Below are positions 22,624 through 34,129 of a DNA stretch of 64,000 nt, in pieces. The notes under the pieces are model-generated. The model worked only from the letters and a program-made list of their open reading frames with translations. It had not been told where the DNA came from and made no database searches. Numbering within the stretch: position 1 is the first letter of the stretch; each line of letters starts with the position of its first letter. Made by a program: the position numbers and the translations under genes. The stretch comes from Isoperla grammatica (taxonomy: Eukaryota > Arthropoda > Insecta > Plecoptera > Perlodidae): the NCBI GenBank assembly GCA_945910005.1, contig OX246739.1, positions 33,445,608 through 33,509,607 of the forward strand. The letters are read 5' to 3'.

Positions 22624-23633
22624 TATATGGGACCTGAACTCTGTCCACGCTCTAGCTAGACGTGTCACGAGCTGTGGTCAAAGATTCCTCAGCTCGGAGG
22701 CGGGAGAACACGGTGAACGTGTTGTAATATGGGACCTGTACTCTGTCCACGCTCTAGCTAGACGCGTCACGTGCTGTGGTCAAAGATTTCTCAGCTCGGA
22801 GGCGGGAGAACACGGTGAACGTGTTGTAATATGGGTCCTGAACTCTGTCCACGCTCTAGCTAGACGTGTCACGTGCTGTGGTCAAAGATTCCTCAGCTCG
22901 GAGGCGGGAGAACACGGTGAACGTGTTGTAATATGGGACCTGAACTCTGTCCACGCTCTAGCTAGATGCGTCACGTGCAGTGGTCAAAGATTCCTCAGCT
23001 CGAAGGCGGGAGAACACGGTGAACGTGTTGTAATATGGGACCTGAACTCTGTCCACGCACTAGCTAGACGTGTCACGTGCTGTGGTCAAAGATTCCTCAG
23101 CTCGGAGGCGGGAGAACACGGTGAACGTGTTGTAATATGGGACCTGAACTCTGTCCACGCTCTAGCTAGATGCGTCACGTGCTGTGGTCAAAGATTCCTC
23201 AGCTCGGAGGCGGGAGAACACGGTGAACGTGTTGTAATATGGGACCTGAACTCTGTCCACGCTCTAGCTAGACGTGTCACGTGCTGTGGTCAAAGATTCC
23301 TCAGCTCGGAGGCGGGAGAACACGGCGAACGTGTTGTAATATGGGACCTGAACTCTGTCCACGCTCTAGCTAGACGTGCTGTGGTCAAAGATTCCTCAGC
23401 TCGGAGGCGGGAGAACACGGCGAACGTGTTGTAATATGGGACCTGAACTCTGTCCATGCTCTAGCTAGACGTGCTGTGGTCAAAGATTCCTCAGCTCGGA
23501 GGCGGGAGAACACGGCGAACGTGTTGTAATATGGGACCTGAACTCTGTCCACGCTCTAGCTAGAGTGTCACGTGCTGTGGTCAAAGATTCCTCAGCTCGG
23601 AGGCGGGAGAACACGGTGAACGTGTTGTATTAT
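22624..23633 (+). repeat. Minisatellite, ten units of 102 or 95 bp
   Basis: CTCTGTCCACGCTCTAGCTA or a near-identical variant recurs at 22639, 22741, 22843, 22945, 23047, 23149, 23251, 23353, 23448 and 23543. The first seven intervals are exactly 102 bp and the next two are 95 bp because GTCACGT is missing. Units are almost identical. Since 102 is divisible by three, a 34-residue conceptual repeat stays open for about 280 codons. That frame begins at TTG with no ATG, ends when the 95-bp units shift it, and unit differences include several amino-acid changes (N/Y, D/V, E/K, R/C). Most likely a non-coding minisatellite. Confidence 0.93.
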
Positions 23634-23990
23634 GTAAGAGGTGGATACCCTCTTCCTCACATAGCCACCTCCAGATCCCCCACCCCCACCTCCAACTAAC
23701 CGCGATACACGACGCGAGATAGTGTGACAGAATGTCCGATATTGCACACACGACAAAAATACAGGGATGTTATTGTGAATACAATGAAGTCGGTTCTCTC
23801 TCCCGAAATGGAAATCAAGAGCGTCGATATAACTCCCCCGCTCAAATTTTGGACAGTTATTACAGCAATCCATTAGCTGGAGATCAGTCCCTCTGATATA
23901 TTAGGTCCACATCAAATCAAATTGTGGTCGATGTGGGCATAAGGCGTATACGATAATAATATATTTCCACATTTCACAAATGGATGATCT
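23634..23990. other. Unique stretch, no gene seen
   Basis: Begins with a C-rich patch (CCCCCACCCCCACC at about 23677). Otherwise unique sequence without recognised features. Confidence 0.4.
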
Positions 23991-24260
23991 AGACACAAAC
24001 AGGGAATAAAGGCTCGATTCAATACATTTGCGATGCGTGACAGTTTGTGTACACAGATGGGCAATTACAATTACACCCTACCCGCTCTAACTCTTTAATT
24101 TCATATCCATTTCAATTGGGGCTCCTGACAAATCCATCGATCTCTCAGTGGTCTGCTGACAGTTTACACGCCCTGTCGGGTTGTGGGGGTGGGGGTGGGT
24201 AATTATTGCCGCAGGGTCACCAGATAAAGCGCAATTCAATTTGGCAAGTGAGTGTTTGAC
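23991..24260. promoter_or_regulatory. Motif-dense unique block (candidate enhancer)
   Basis: It contains AATTACAATTACACC, TTTAATTTCATATCC, GGGTAATTATTGCC, CCAGATAAAGCG (GATA-like), CAATTCAATTTGG and GTGGGGGTGGGGGTGGG. It stands out from its flanks by lack of low-complexity sequence and density of homeodomain-type cores. Regulatory role inferred only. Confidence 0.22.
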
Positions 24261-25840
24261 GGGGGGTGGAGGGGGGTGGGGGGTATGTTGGACAGAATGG
24301 TTCGTTCGAAAAGGTTAGCGAGAATAATGAGGCAACGTGAAGGGAGGATGGAAGAATGGTGATAAGGCCGTGTTAGCTTCATGTGATGTGTTATGTTACC
24401 AACGGTAATAATTTATTGTATTTGTTGAATCGCATAATGGCTTTGTTTAGTTGAATTAAACGCATTTAGTATGATTGGGTTAGGTTTATTATCAGGATTT
24501 GATCAATGATAATAAAGTTAACTATGGTTGGATAATGTGTTGAACAGTTTAAGAGATTTTACTGTGATGCAAAATTACTTTAATTAAAAATGTTGCGTTG
24601 AAAGTTTACCGTTTTAATATTTGAATAAAGGACAATATTTTTGAAGCTATGTTAGATTCAATCACTAACAGGATTGAGTGTTTTCTAGAGACCAGTGGCG
24701 TTTGTTGCTAATTCGTTTTAATAATTTTCATACGAAGCACAACAACGAACGTCAGTTATAACGCATATACAAATGTGTTTAATTATGATTATATTGTATA
24801 AGAATAAAAACACACCAAATCACTTGTACAGACACTGCACTGCAACTGTTGGTATTACTGTATTACGCGTGAGAATATTGATTATTGCAAAAACTCACTA
24901 TACATCAATACTAATGACAAGTTCATAATTTACTCCTAAAGATGCTCTATACAAAAATGTGACCACCGATAAAATGTTTATACTCCACACACTTCCTAAT
25001 GTTCCTTTGACGCAACTATAAGAAGCAACCACGAGGTGTATGAAGCAACCACACTGAAGAAGCAACCAGTGTTCACGTAAACGCTACACTTATTCCAAGC
25101 TTATCATCTGTTATTACTGTTATCAATGCCAAACTGGAGTAGTGTCCAGTAATGATATCATAAATTTACCAATCTTCCCTATAATAGCACAAAACGCTTC
25201 CAACACTGAGGACGAAATTATTAACATCTAAGAGAGACCCGGAATGTGTTATCTCTTTCCTTCGCCAATAATTTTGGTATGGTAGACCAATATCAATACA
25301 ATAATAACATCCGCATTATTAACAGTATTATAACTAAAGTGGATAAGATGAACATCGAAGAAAGAAATACTTCCATAAATAAATTACGACATTATTATAA
25401 TATTCGCATTATAAAAATAAAATTACAATAATATAGTAACAATGAGCATACAACAAACTATTGACACCAGCTATACCGTTGTTGTATCACCGAGAAATAT
25501 AGCGGAACACAGTTCTGCTTTCAAAAAAGATGTTCCATCAAAGTCTAGTTCAAATAATGGCCTAGTCTACACAACCAAAGTAAATGGACGAGTGACTAGG
25601 CCCAAGAAGAAGTTTCCAAGACAATAGTCGCGCTGATACAGTTCCCTAATGAAACACTCCAACTCCAGATAATATGCAAATGTCCCTTATATAACTTGCT
25701 GTTATTATGAGTTCTAATTATTCAAGCGAGACGTTTCTTTCTTGCATTGTGTATGGAAATTAGTATTTTAGGTCACGACTCTGGTACAAGTGTTTCTTTT
25801 CTTATCGGGCGTGTAATCTCTCTGGAGTCCGACGTACTAC
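24261..25840. other. AT-rich unique stretch, no gene seen
   Basis: Three AGAAGCAACCA-type blocks occur between 25021 and 25070, a minor local repeat. Short open frames near 25246-25627 have no recognisable similarity. Confidence 0.45.
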
Positions 25841-25975
25841 GTCGCAACGTCGCTGGGTATTATTGCCGGCGGCCATTGCTGCTGCCCCAGCCAGCGCACA
25901 CTGAATGCAAATGTCCGCCGCACGAGGTGTTTGTTCAAACAAGGACCAGAGGCGACTAATTAATGTCGCAGTCTT
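25841..25975. promoter_or_regulatory. Block with octamer and Fox/Sox-like motifs (candidate enhancer)
   Basis: GCCGGCGGCCATTGCTGC, GAATGCAAATGTCC (the POU octamer ATGCAAAT), TGTTTGTTCAAACAAGG (inverted forkhead/Sox-like cores) and GACTAATTAATG lie within 120 bases. Open frames exist on both strands but resemble no known protein. Confidence 0.25.
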
Positions 25976-28003
25976 GTGCAAGACGAGTAGCAACGCCGGG
26001 TATACTTTTAAATCGTTTGTGTGCGGGGAATAAGAATAACAGATTGTGCTTCGCTTCGCGGGTGCGATGGCTGCAGTCGGTACAGTTGATGTCGGGTCGT
26101 GGAGTCGTGGTCGTCACGCCAATCGCAAATGTCATATGTAGGCGTAGTGAGTACAATCGCAGTCACGCCAAGCGCAATGCGCAGTAGATGTCTTTAGGTT
26201 TTCGATTTTTTTTTTTAAATGAATCTAAAATTTGATATGGAAGATTTCATGTTGTATAAATTATAAAATATTAATGTAACGGTTACAACTATAGTGCCAG
26301 TCGAGTACCAGTGGGTCATTGAAATAACATCTTCGGACGGTTGCATAAGGCCTGTGTCTTTAGCGCATACTTAGGCCTACTTTTTCATACCGAGCCATAG
26401 GCTTTTACCAAAGATAAATAATTACATTATGTGGGTAGTGTATAAATTATTTATCTGTGCTCTTACTGAAGGAGTGAAATTGTAGCACAGATTGTAGCAT
26501 TATGGACAGAACTCGACGGTATATCACTTATATAGGTCTAGAGTTTGAAAGGTTTGTGGGAACGGGGTACGGGTCCTCCTAGGCCTAGGCAGTATAGTAG
26601 GCCTAGGCCTATTTCAACCAAAAAGAACAACATATCTTCACGTTGGGTTGTATCGGAAACCCTGGCATGTTTGTGCACTCGTAACTAACCGCAAAGTGTA
26701 GCAACAAGCCAAGCCAACAATGCAGTGTCCTATGTTACCGACCCATGAATCATCTGTGTCACACATTAGCAGACGGGCTGTCACACAACAAGACGTATCG
26801 TCACCCAGATAAAACAAACTTCGACGGACATCTGAAGGAACTAAGCAAACACAGTGAAACAATGTTATTCTTGAGAGCTGTGTGGGTCGTCTCGTCTTAA
26901 TGAGTGCGCTTATTATTAGCTGCTTGTTAGGAAGCCTGGACGTATGGCAATTAGCTGGTTATGAGACGGGCTACCCGGCTATTCTCATCATATGCCCGCG
27001 TGTCGTGCAAGGTTTGTACAAGGAAACACATTTATCTCGATAGCTACGCGATACAATCACGTTGTCGCTTTGCAGTTCATTTTAAAATTTCTTTTGATTT
27101 TTGAAATGACTAGGAACATGATATTAGACCTACATGCATGACAATTTTTAAATTAAATTTGTTCGTATTGAATATTGCAACGTACAACACTATTACAGAT
27201 AACTGTAGGCTCATTGCTACGAAAGATCTTCTTCAATAACATGTTATAGTGTATGGTTTCTTTCTATGAAACTGTTGAATATTGGGAAGTTCTCGAGGAA
27301 GTACTGCATGAATTTTTAAGTTGTAAAAGATTTGAAGTGCTCTAATACAATAATTTGTAATCAAACGTGTTGTCTGTAATTGTCCAATCTGAATTATTGC
27401 AACATTTTTGTTGTGCATAGAGTTTTATAACACTTTCTTATAAAATACACAATAAAAAAGATAGATAAAAAAGTCTTGAAGAACGACAAAGAAAACTGTA
27501 AAAAAAACTTCCTAACTTCCCAAAAATTAAACTGTGATTTCGAAAAAGCATATTTTCTAGATGAAAACTATACATATTTTGTTAAGATATTTTCGCACCA
27601 TTATAATAAACGTACGAACCTTCTTACTACCCCTTCTATCTGTCACAGACGCACATTTTACTCAAAAGGATCAAATTAAACACTCGAGATGAGATTTGTT
27701 CCGATCTGCATCCCCACAAAGTCTGATATGATAAAAGTAGCTCGGCCATAGTGACGCGATATGGAGGGGGGGAGGGGGGGTGGGGGGGGGGGGCACACAA
27801 ACTCGCCCTCTTTGTATCCCGAAGTTGAGTTCCTACGCGAACTCTCATGAACTACGACGATGGAAATTGCTTTGACAAAATAGATTTTCCCACCTCTCAA
27901 CATTCCTCCATGATCTCCACTGAAATTTGAATCTCGCCAACCAAGTTTCCCCGTCTTCAAATCTGTGGGCTTTGAATACTCCTTACAGTGCGTACGGTGA
28001 ATA
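25976..28003. other. Unique stretch, no gene seen
   Basis: Contains a cluster of AGGCCTA motifs near 26370-26610, AT-rich sequence at 27060-27650, and a G-rich tract including G12 at 27782-27793. No exon recognised. Confidence 0.45.
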
Positions 28004-28011
28004 ACAATACG

Positions 28012-29783
28012 CAGGGCCGTCTTAACATGTCTTTTGCACATAGGCCCGAATACAAATGCCGCCCCCCCCCCCCCCCCCCCCTCAAAACTCAACGACTACA
28101 ATAACAACAACACCATTACAAACTTTGTATACGATGATGGGGATGGGCAATAAGAACATATTTTTATTTATTTATGCTAAATATATTTGTCAATCACCAG
28201 TCTCCATCGCCGAGCCTGCAATCTCACAAAGGTTTCATCCTGGATTTGTTTCTGACAAATCGTTCACTGACTGTGTCAAAGCATATTGTTTTTGTTAGCT
28301 CACATTCAATGGACAACATTGATAAGGCAACTAGTCTCTCGTTTCCCTTAAGCGCGTTTCTTATACTGGGCTCCACTTAAGGTGAATCTACCCCCATTTT
28401 TTTTTTTTTTTTAATATGCTTAAAGACAACATATGAAGTTAGTATATAAAATACGCTCATTTGAGAAAATCAAAACTTATTTTCAAACCCATTTTGGAGG
28501 AGCCGTATGGTATTTACAACGGGTTTTATGACGAATACGGCTAACAACTACGTTTAAACCACATACCCGTTTGGTATGCGATTTTTTGTTTACACCTTAC
28601 CATCCCTATTGGCTATGTAGATTTAGTGTTTTGAAATAAGTGTTTTCAATATGTGGTTTTCTACGATTTATTTTGCTGGCCGGTACAAATACAGTTTCCG
28701 TACCGGAGAACAAAATAAATCGTAGAAAACCACATTTTGAAAACACTTATTTCAAAACACTAAATCCACATAGCCAATAGTGAGGGTAAGGTGTAAACAA
28801 AAAATCGCATACCAAACGCGTATGTGGTTTAAACGTAGTTGTTAGCCGTATTTGTCATAAAACGCGTTGTAAATACCAAACGTCTCCTCCAAAATGGGCT
28901 TAAAAATTAGTTTTGATCTTCTCAAATGAGCATATTTAATATACTAACACCATATGTTGTCTTTATGCATATTTAAAAAAAAAAATATGGGGGTAGATTC
29001 ACCTTAATCGAACTTTACAATAACGAACGTGAAAAAAATTGTTAATATAGTTTATTGTACTTCACTTCACTCACTGTCATACTATTAAGTCACATTAACA
29101 CACGTGATGAAGATTACAGAAAAACTTACATTTTATAGCACACGCCTACCTAGTAGCATACGTCAGTTTAGCACACGAATAATCACTACAAAAGTGCAGA
29201 AAATTGAACCTTCCCATACGAAGTTGAAAAATTGACTGATTTCAAAACGCCAGAAGAAGCATTTTGTTTACAGATTTACTTGCGGGATAGTGCATTCTGG
29301 TTTGATGCGGCACAGACTCAGAAATAATTTGTTGGACTGAACGCTTTTGTAATTTGTAACATCTCAAGATGAAAGCATGTTTTGGCTAATAAGTATCCAC
29401 ATGCTGCTACAAAGAACACTACAATACTTTCAAAATGAAAAGCCAGATTCTAGGAAAGGTCAGGCAAAAACTCCATTCGGCTTATTATTCCACCTGCCAT
29501 TTCTAAACGCTAGACCCAAGTCTCTTATCCGAATTAGACATCGTCAACCATAAACAGGGCATAGAAATAAACAAGTCATTTTTTGTGAACGCTCAGGTGA
29601 GAAATTGAGATATTGCATTGGCTATGACATTTTGTGTTTGAAACAAGTAAAATATTAACGATTTTGACTTCTTGAATATCAATCCATTGGTTGATAACAT
29701 ACAAATTTCCAATAAATTTGCCGCCCCTGGAAAGTGCCGCCCTAGGCCCGAGCCTCGTGTGCCTATGGGGTAAGGTGGGCCTG
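28012..29783. mobile_element. hAT-type element carrying a nested insertion
   Basis: The left end CAGGGCCGTCTTAACATG and the right end (complement reads CAGGCCCACCTTACCCC) are imperfect inverted termini. They continue into matching subterminal parts: GGCCCGAATACAAATGCCGC at left, and the complement of GTGCCGCCCTAGGCCCGAG at right. An exact 8-bp duplication, ACAATACG, lies at 28004-28011 and 29784-29791. Length is 1772 bp, or about 1145 bp without the nested TTAA element and one copy of its TTAA duplication. No transposase frame is recognised, so it is non-autonomous. A C20 run (28062-28081) sits just inside the left end. Confidence 0.88.
28381..29003. mobile_element. 623-bp foldback MITE flanked by TTAA
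   Basis: Arms of about 295 bp (28381-28675 and 28711-29003) are near-perfect inverted copies around a 35-bp spacer that itself has CCGGTAC...GTACCGG pairing. Termini are GGTGAATCTACCCCC / GGGGGTAGATTCACC. TTAA directly abuts both ends (28377-28380 and 29004-29007). TTAA duplications are characteristic of piggyBac and Kolobok superfamilies, and the GG terminus does not settle which. It lies wholly inside the hAT element at 28012-29783, so it inserted later. A transcript would form a long hairpin. Confidence 0.92.
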
Positions 29784-29791
29784 ACAATACG

Positions 29792-30869
29792 CATCTTTTG
29801 TTCCACACGCACATTCCCCGCGCCAATACGCCTCATGATAAACAGGAACACACTATTTCAGAATCAAGTTACCGTGTTTCGACATTGAGCGGGGGTGCTC
29901 TCTCCCCCCCCCCCCCCCCTTGTAATCCACACCACCGTGCAATACACATGCTGATACCCGATACATACACATATACGTGTGTTGCTGCAACTGTCATGGC
30001 GGACGACATTGATTCTGTCACTGTATATATATATACACAATGGTCGTGGAAATATGTGTGCAGTCTTTTGTGAAACTATCCCCCCCAGTATTGAAGCGAG
30101 GTCACAGCATGTGGTAGAAGCATCAATCTAAATAATGGTGGTCACTAATGAAAGGAATGACCCCGTATTCTGAGGTGTCGTCACTAATACGACAATGTGT
30201 GAATCGTACTTTCTCAGCCAAGTCGGATGTTTCAACTAACTGTGGTGTTGCTTCATTAGAGAGTACCGGTCGCATGCTGGGCAGGATAATAAACTCTTTT
30301 TTTTGGTCCGTGAAAGAGCGCAGACACGACGGGGAGTCGAAAAAGAGCAACTTTTGCAGCAGATGGCGAAGGAGACTTGGTAAATGTATAATACATTCAC
30401 GACTTTATATTGACAATGTGGAACCCGATCTGAATATATGGTGTAAGTTTCGGTTTTATCCTACGCTAATTTATCGTATTTTTGGCTTTGTTGGATTTCA
30501 TCCCATAGGCTGGACAGGACGGTATACAATCTTGCATAGCCTAAATTATGGTATACTATATGTACACTTTTTTTTTAGAACATGTTATGAACAAGAAATA
30601 AAATAATAACGACGGTTATACTTATATACCGTACTTACATTTTAGGGTTTTTCATATCTGGTTTAGAATTTGTTTTTTTGGATTTACATTGAGTTTTTCA
30701 ATGTTATCCTTTAAATGCAAACATGAAAAGTTTCAGAAATGTCAAATTCTTTCCGAGAGCCTAGGACAGCTTGTATTAGACAATTACCTTTAATATTTAT
30801 ATGTAAATAACATATAAAATATAATCTTTATTTTGTACGCCCCAATAAACCATTTACCCCGTCTGGCCC
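29792..30869. other. Unique stretch, no gene seen
   Basis: Contains a C16 run (29904-29919) and a TATATATATATACA microsatellite near 30025. A 152-codon ATG frame (30148-30606) has no recognised domain and its second half is typical AT-rich random translation. Confidence 0.45.
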
Positions 30870-31150
30870 CAGAGTAGAATAAGCCCAGGATGACTCTGCC
30901 ATTCGTAAGAGGCAACGAAAGGAGACCCTATATACCTTTCCCTGCACTGTCCCACTGAAGATTTATCCTCCCACTTGGCCCTGTCCTCCCTTGCTAGACT
31001 CCTCTTATGATGACCCCAGCGATGTGCTATGGATCTGATTTGGACATGAGACGATTTTTCATCTTCACATTTCATCCACTCATCGTCTCGATTAGCCAAA
31101 GTTGCAAAAATATGGGTCGTGAAACCAAATATCACCATTATCAATCACCA
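30870..31150 (+). repeat. SINE family B, second copy
   Basis: It matches 16838-17144 along its whole length: AGAATAAGCCCAGGATGACT, CGTAAGAGGCAACGAAAGGA, TTGGCCCTGTCCTCCCTTGC, ATGGATCTGATTTGG, CTCATCGTCTCGATTAGCC, and a TATCAATCACC end. Target duplication is not clear. Orientation is the same as the first copy. Confidence 0.88.
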
Positions 31151-32289
31151 TATCTACTTTCATTTTTAAGACGTACCCTAGAGCGTATACGCATACATTC
31201 ATGTAGTTTTACAGTTGTATTTTGATTTTCTTGTAATATTATACTGTTACTCCGTTGTATTCTTGTCTATTTTAAAGGTTGCTAAATAAACACATTTCCT
31301 CCATGTTGCAGAATATTCAATCTCAATTTTATGCGAGTGGCTGTCTCGGGTTTGTTTCTACTGCATTGAAAGGCTACAAACATCCCTTGCGGTGTAAACC
31401 TCTACCCTTGTCGCGCCAACACGCGGTAAACTACCCTCGGGCAACTCAGCGCGTTTCTAATGCCGCCCATTCCCTGTTCTCACTTGATCACTCTCACTCG
31501 GGCAGGGTTGACCAGTGATTGGCTGCCTTCACCCCGTGACGTCACTCGACATCAAACACTAGCCGCAACGTGATTCTCACAATGTTCAGAAAGGGATTTT
31601 AAATTAAAATTATGGATTTATGTATCTAAAGCGCCATAAAATCGATATTTTGGAAAAATATCTCTCTACCTATATCTGCATCTTGTTGACTTCCAAGATT
31701 GGTTTCCTCATATATTTAAGGTACTCACAGTTGTTACAAATCGTGTAAAGACTTACTATCGGGACAATGGGACATTTAATTGTGTACTCCTCGTACAGTT
31801 TACTACACCCTCCTTACATCAAACATGTGTGTAGTCAACGGGCAACGTATCGTATGTATATATAGTTCTAAGCGGGGAGTCACCGTTGAATGTATATGTA
31901 AAACTTTCAATTCAGTTAGTTTATCGTATGTATACGAGCTTCCGACTAATGGCCTGGGTATCGTAACCGGCTCGGCAGCACATAAGGCCCCTATACACTC
32001 TTCACCCGTCCCGGGTGTAAATAAACGTATCACACCAACACTCTTCATCATTATTGCGAGTAGGGGTGGGTACAATCCCCTTGCCCGTAATCCGCACTGA
32101 ATTTTTCTCATCCAGTTCTCATTTCAAAGTAATCCCTCTCAGGCCGTACCACCCCCACCACCCTCACCCCCTCCCCACCTCCCCTCTCTGTGTCTGTCAC
32201 TCGCTACAAAGCCAATCTACAACCTCTAACACATTCAACACATGCAAATAATCAAAACTGTATTGCTATCCTTCTGCCTTTACGAGAAC
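31151..32289. other. Unique stretch, no gene seen
   Basis: No array or terminal inverted repeat. CTCGGCAGCACATA at 31971-31984 is a short coincidental resemblance to U6 RNA, which I rejected. Confidence 0.4.
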
Positions 32290-32375
32290 CTATACTACAT
32301 TCACGTTGGGTTTGAACCCGGAACTGATAACTGACTCTATACTATCCCCAACGAGACTAGCCTCATACCGACCAC
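32290..32375 (-). repeat. tRNA-like segment (tentative SINE head)
   Basis: On the minus strand GTGGTCGGTATGAGG is followed about 45 bases later by GGGTTCAAACCCAACG, an A-box/B-box arrangement. It directly adjoins a partial copy of repeat family C on its right. Tail and target duplication were not identified. Confidence 0.35.
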
Positions 32376-32423
32376 TTTCATGCATGCTGGTTCAACGAAA
32401 GTTAACAGATTCCTGTCGTTCTG
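32376..32423 (+). repeat. Repeat family C, partial copy
   Basis: GCTGGTTCAACGAAAGTTAA and CAGATTCCTGTCGTTCTGA match the GCTGTTTCAACAAAAACCGA and CAGATTCCTGGCGTTCT blocks of 62864-63081. The rest of the family is missing. Confidence 0.6.
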
Positions 32424-33484
32424 ATTTATCGATAAATGTGGACTGATGTGAACCGTTGACAACACACTATACAACTTGACTTCTATACTTGCAAGCGTAC
32501 AGATTTACACGCAATTGAGTTGATTACATTCAAAATTGTTTCAAATCAGGTATTGAATTTATAAACCACGCAGTGCATATGGTTTCCGAAATTGTAAAAT
32601 AATTCTTCAATTATAACCGGCACATACACAATTTCGATTCTGTTTCTCGTGATATCCAAAGCGTTTATACATTTTGTTTACGTTTCTTTGGTAATGGTTT
32701 GATTGAAGATACAGAAGAGAAAAGATTAAAAATAATAAATGACAGTGAAATCCAAAAAGAAAAAAATGCAAAGTTATTACACGTACAGTTTTAAAGTGGC
32801 CTATAATCAGACAAACTCTCTTAAAAAATGAAGTGTATGACAAATATTTCATTAAAAAACAATCTAATAGATATTTAAATTGAAATACAACATTTTCAAT
32901 TTTCCATAATTTCCCAATGAAAATTCTAACTTATCAGTATATCCTGAACTTCGATTGATTCCGATACTTCAAAATCTATTTGTCACTCAAATGTCAAATA
33001 GTAAGTGTGTATGCATTGAAGCCTATAAGTCTTGGGTTCTCTCATATTTATTTAGGATTCAAAGAGTACCGCATGTAGGTTTGTAGACTGGCGCACTAAC
33101 CTAACGCAGACACACACACTGCACCATGTGTGGATAAGACCCACCCCCCACCCCCAACTCCATCAATATCTCGTTGCAGACAGTCTGTCGCAGTTACGGT
33201 CAAGTAAGCTTTGTTGAAATTCATTGACACATTAAGTAAATTGAATACAGTAAATCGTTTACACGGCGAGTGAGTGCACATGGAGACGAGGATTGTGTGG
33301 GGGGGGGGGTCATACACCCTGGACCTTAGCATTTCTGTTCGCCAAAATACCCTCTAGATCGTGCATTGCATCTGCTCTGTATCAGTGGTTAGACAGTTGC
33401 TTGTATCACAAGGTAGGCATCTGGGGCTGAGCCCCAACCAACAGTGACCTAACACTACTTTCTCTTAGTTTCTTAGTTCTCTCT

Positions 33485-33532
33485 CTTTTAGTTACCCAAA
33501 AATTAACCTCTCTTAGTTACCCAAAAATTAAC
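33485..33532 (+). repeat. Short tandem duplication
   Basis: TTAGTTACCCAAAAATTAAC occurs twice with a period of about 26 bp, separated by CTCTC. Minor local duplication. Confidence 0.8.
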
Positions 33533-33556
33533 TGAAAACATAACTGTGCAATTGTC

Positions 33557-33704
33557 CCGAAACAACCTTACAGATAGATGCTTCCGTCATAGACTCGAGT
33601 GGTTCGTGGTAAACTAATGAACCCCAATTTCAAATACCGATATCTGGTTGGTCACAGGTCACGAATCACTCGTCTATGACGGTCGCATCGCAAGGTTGTT
33701 TCGG
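33557..33704. mobile_element. MITE-like inverted-repeat element, copy 2
   Basis: The left arm CCGAAACAACCTT...CCGTCATAGACTCGAGTG and right arm CACTCGTCTATGACGG...AAGGTTGTTTCGG form inverted repeats of about 45-50 bp around a centre of about 50 bp. The arms share ...AACCTTGYGA-GC--ACGTCATAGA-GAGTGA... with 20766-20881. No coding content and no clear target duplication. Confidence 0.82.
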
Positions 33705-34129
33705 AATAAGTAAAGAGGGCATATTTGTTTTCTGGTGGTGCATATTATGATGTTGCAATCTTTTCCACGGACGCTTAGCACAATTTGTTTGCCTGTTTTT
33801 TGTGTCAATATGAAATGGCAGTATCTAGCAGGCCGAGCAGTACAACTACTTTTACAAAACAACATTATTCCAGCTCAACGTGTATTATCTGGGGCAGATT
33901 CAAATACTATTTTCTTAAACTTCCATTGTAAGTATACTTTAGAAGCAATAATAAAGACTGTCAATTAAAGTATAAGATATAAACAGCTAAACATAAATAT
34001 ATTATGTAAGAAAATATCCATTCATATTCTTGTATAATCATTCTTCGATAAACAAGATGAAGTTGAAATCGAGGTCCGACCCATCAATAAATCTTGCAGT
34101 ATTTTCCCCGGGGGAGATATTTTCCTTAA
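33705..34129. other. Unique AT-rich stretch, no gene seen
   Basis: No repeats recognised. A short open frame at 33735-33968 has no known similarity. Confidence 0.45.

Noticed and set aside
22592..23434. 280-codon open frame with a WD-like repeat
   Set aside because: It starts at TTG with no ATG, exists because the minisatellite period is 102 bp, is broken by the 95-bp units, and unit differences are often non-synonymous.
30148..30606. 152-codon ATG frame
   Set aside because: No recognisable domain, and the second half has AT-rich random composition. No splice or promoter support.
31971..31984. Similarity to the 5' end of U6 snRNA (CTCGGCAGCACATA)
   Set aside because: Only about 14 bases match. 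The conserved sequence after it is absent.
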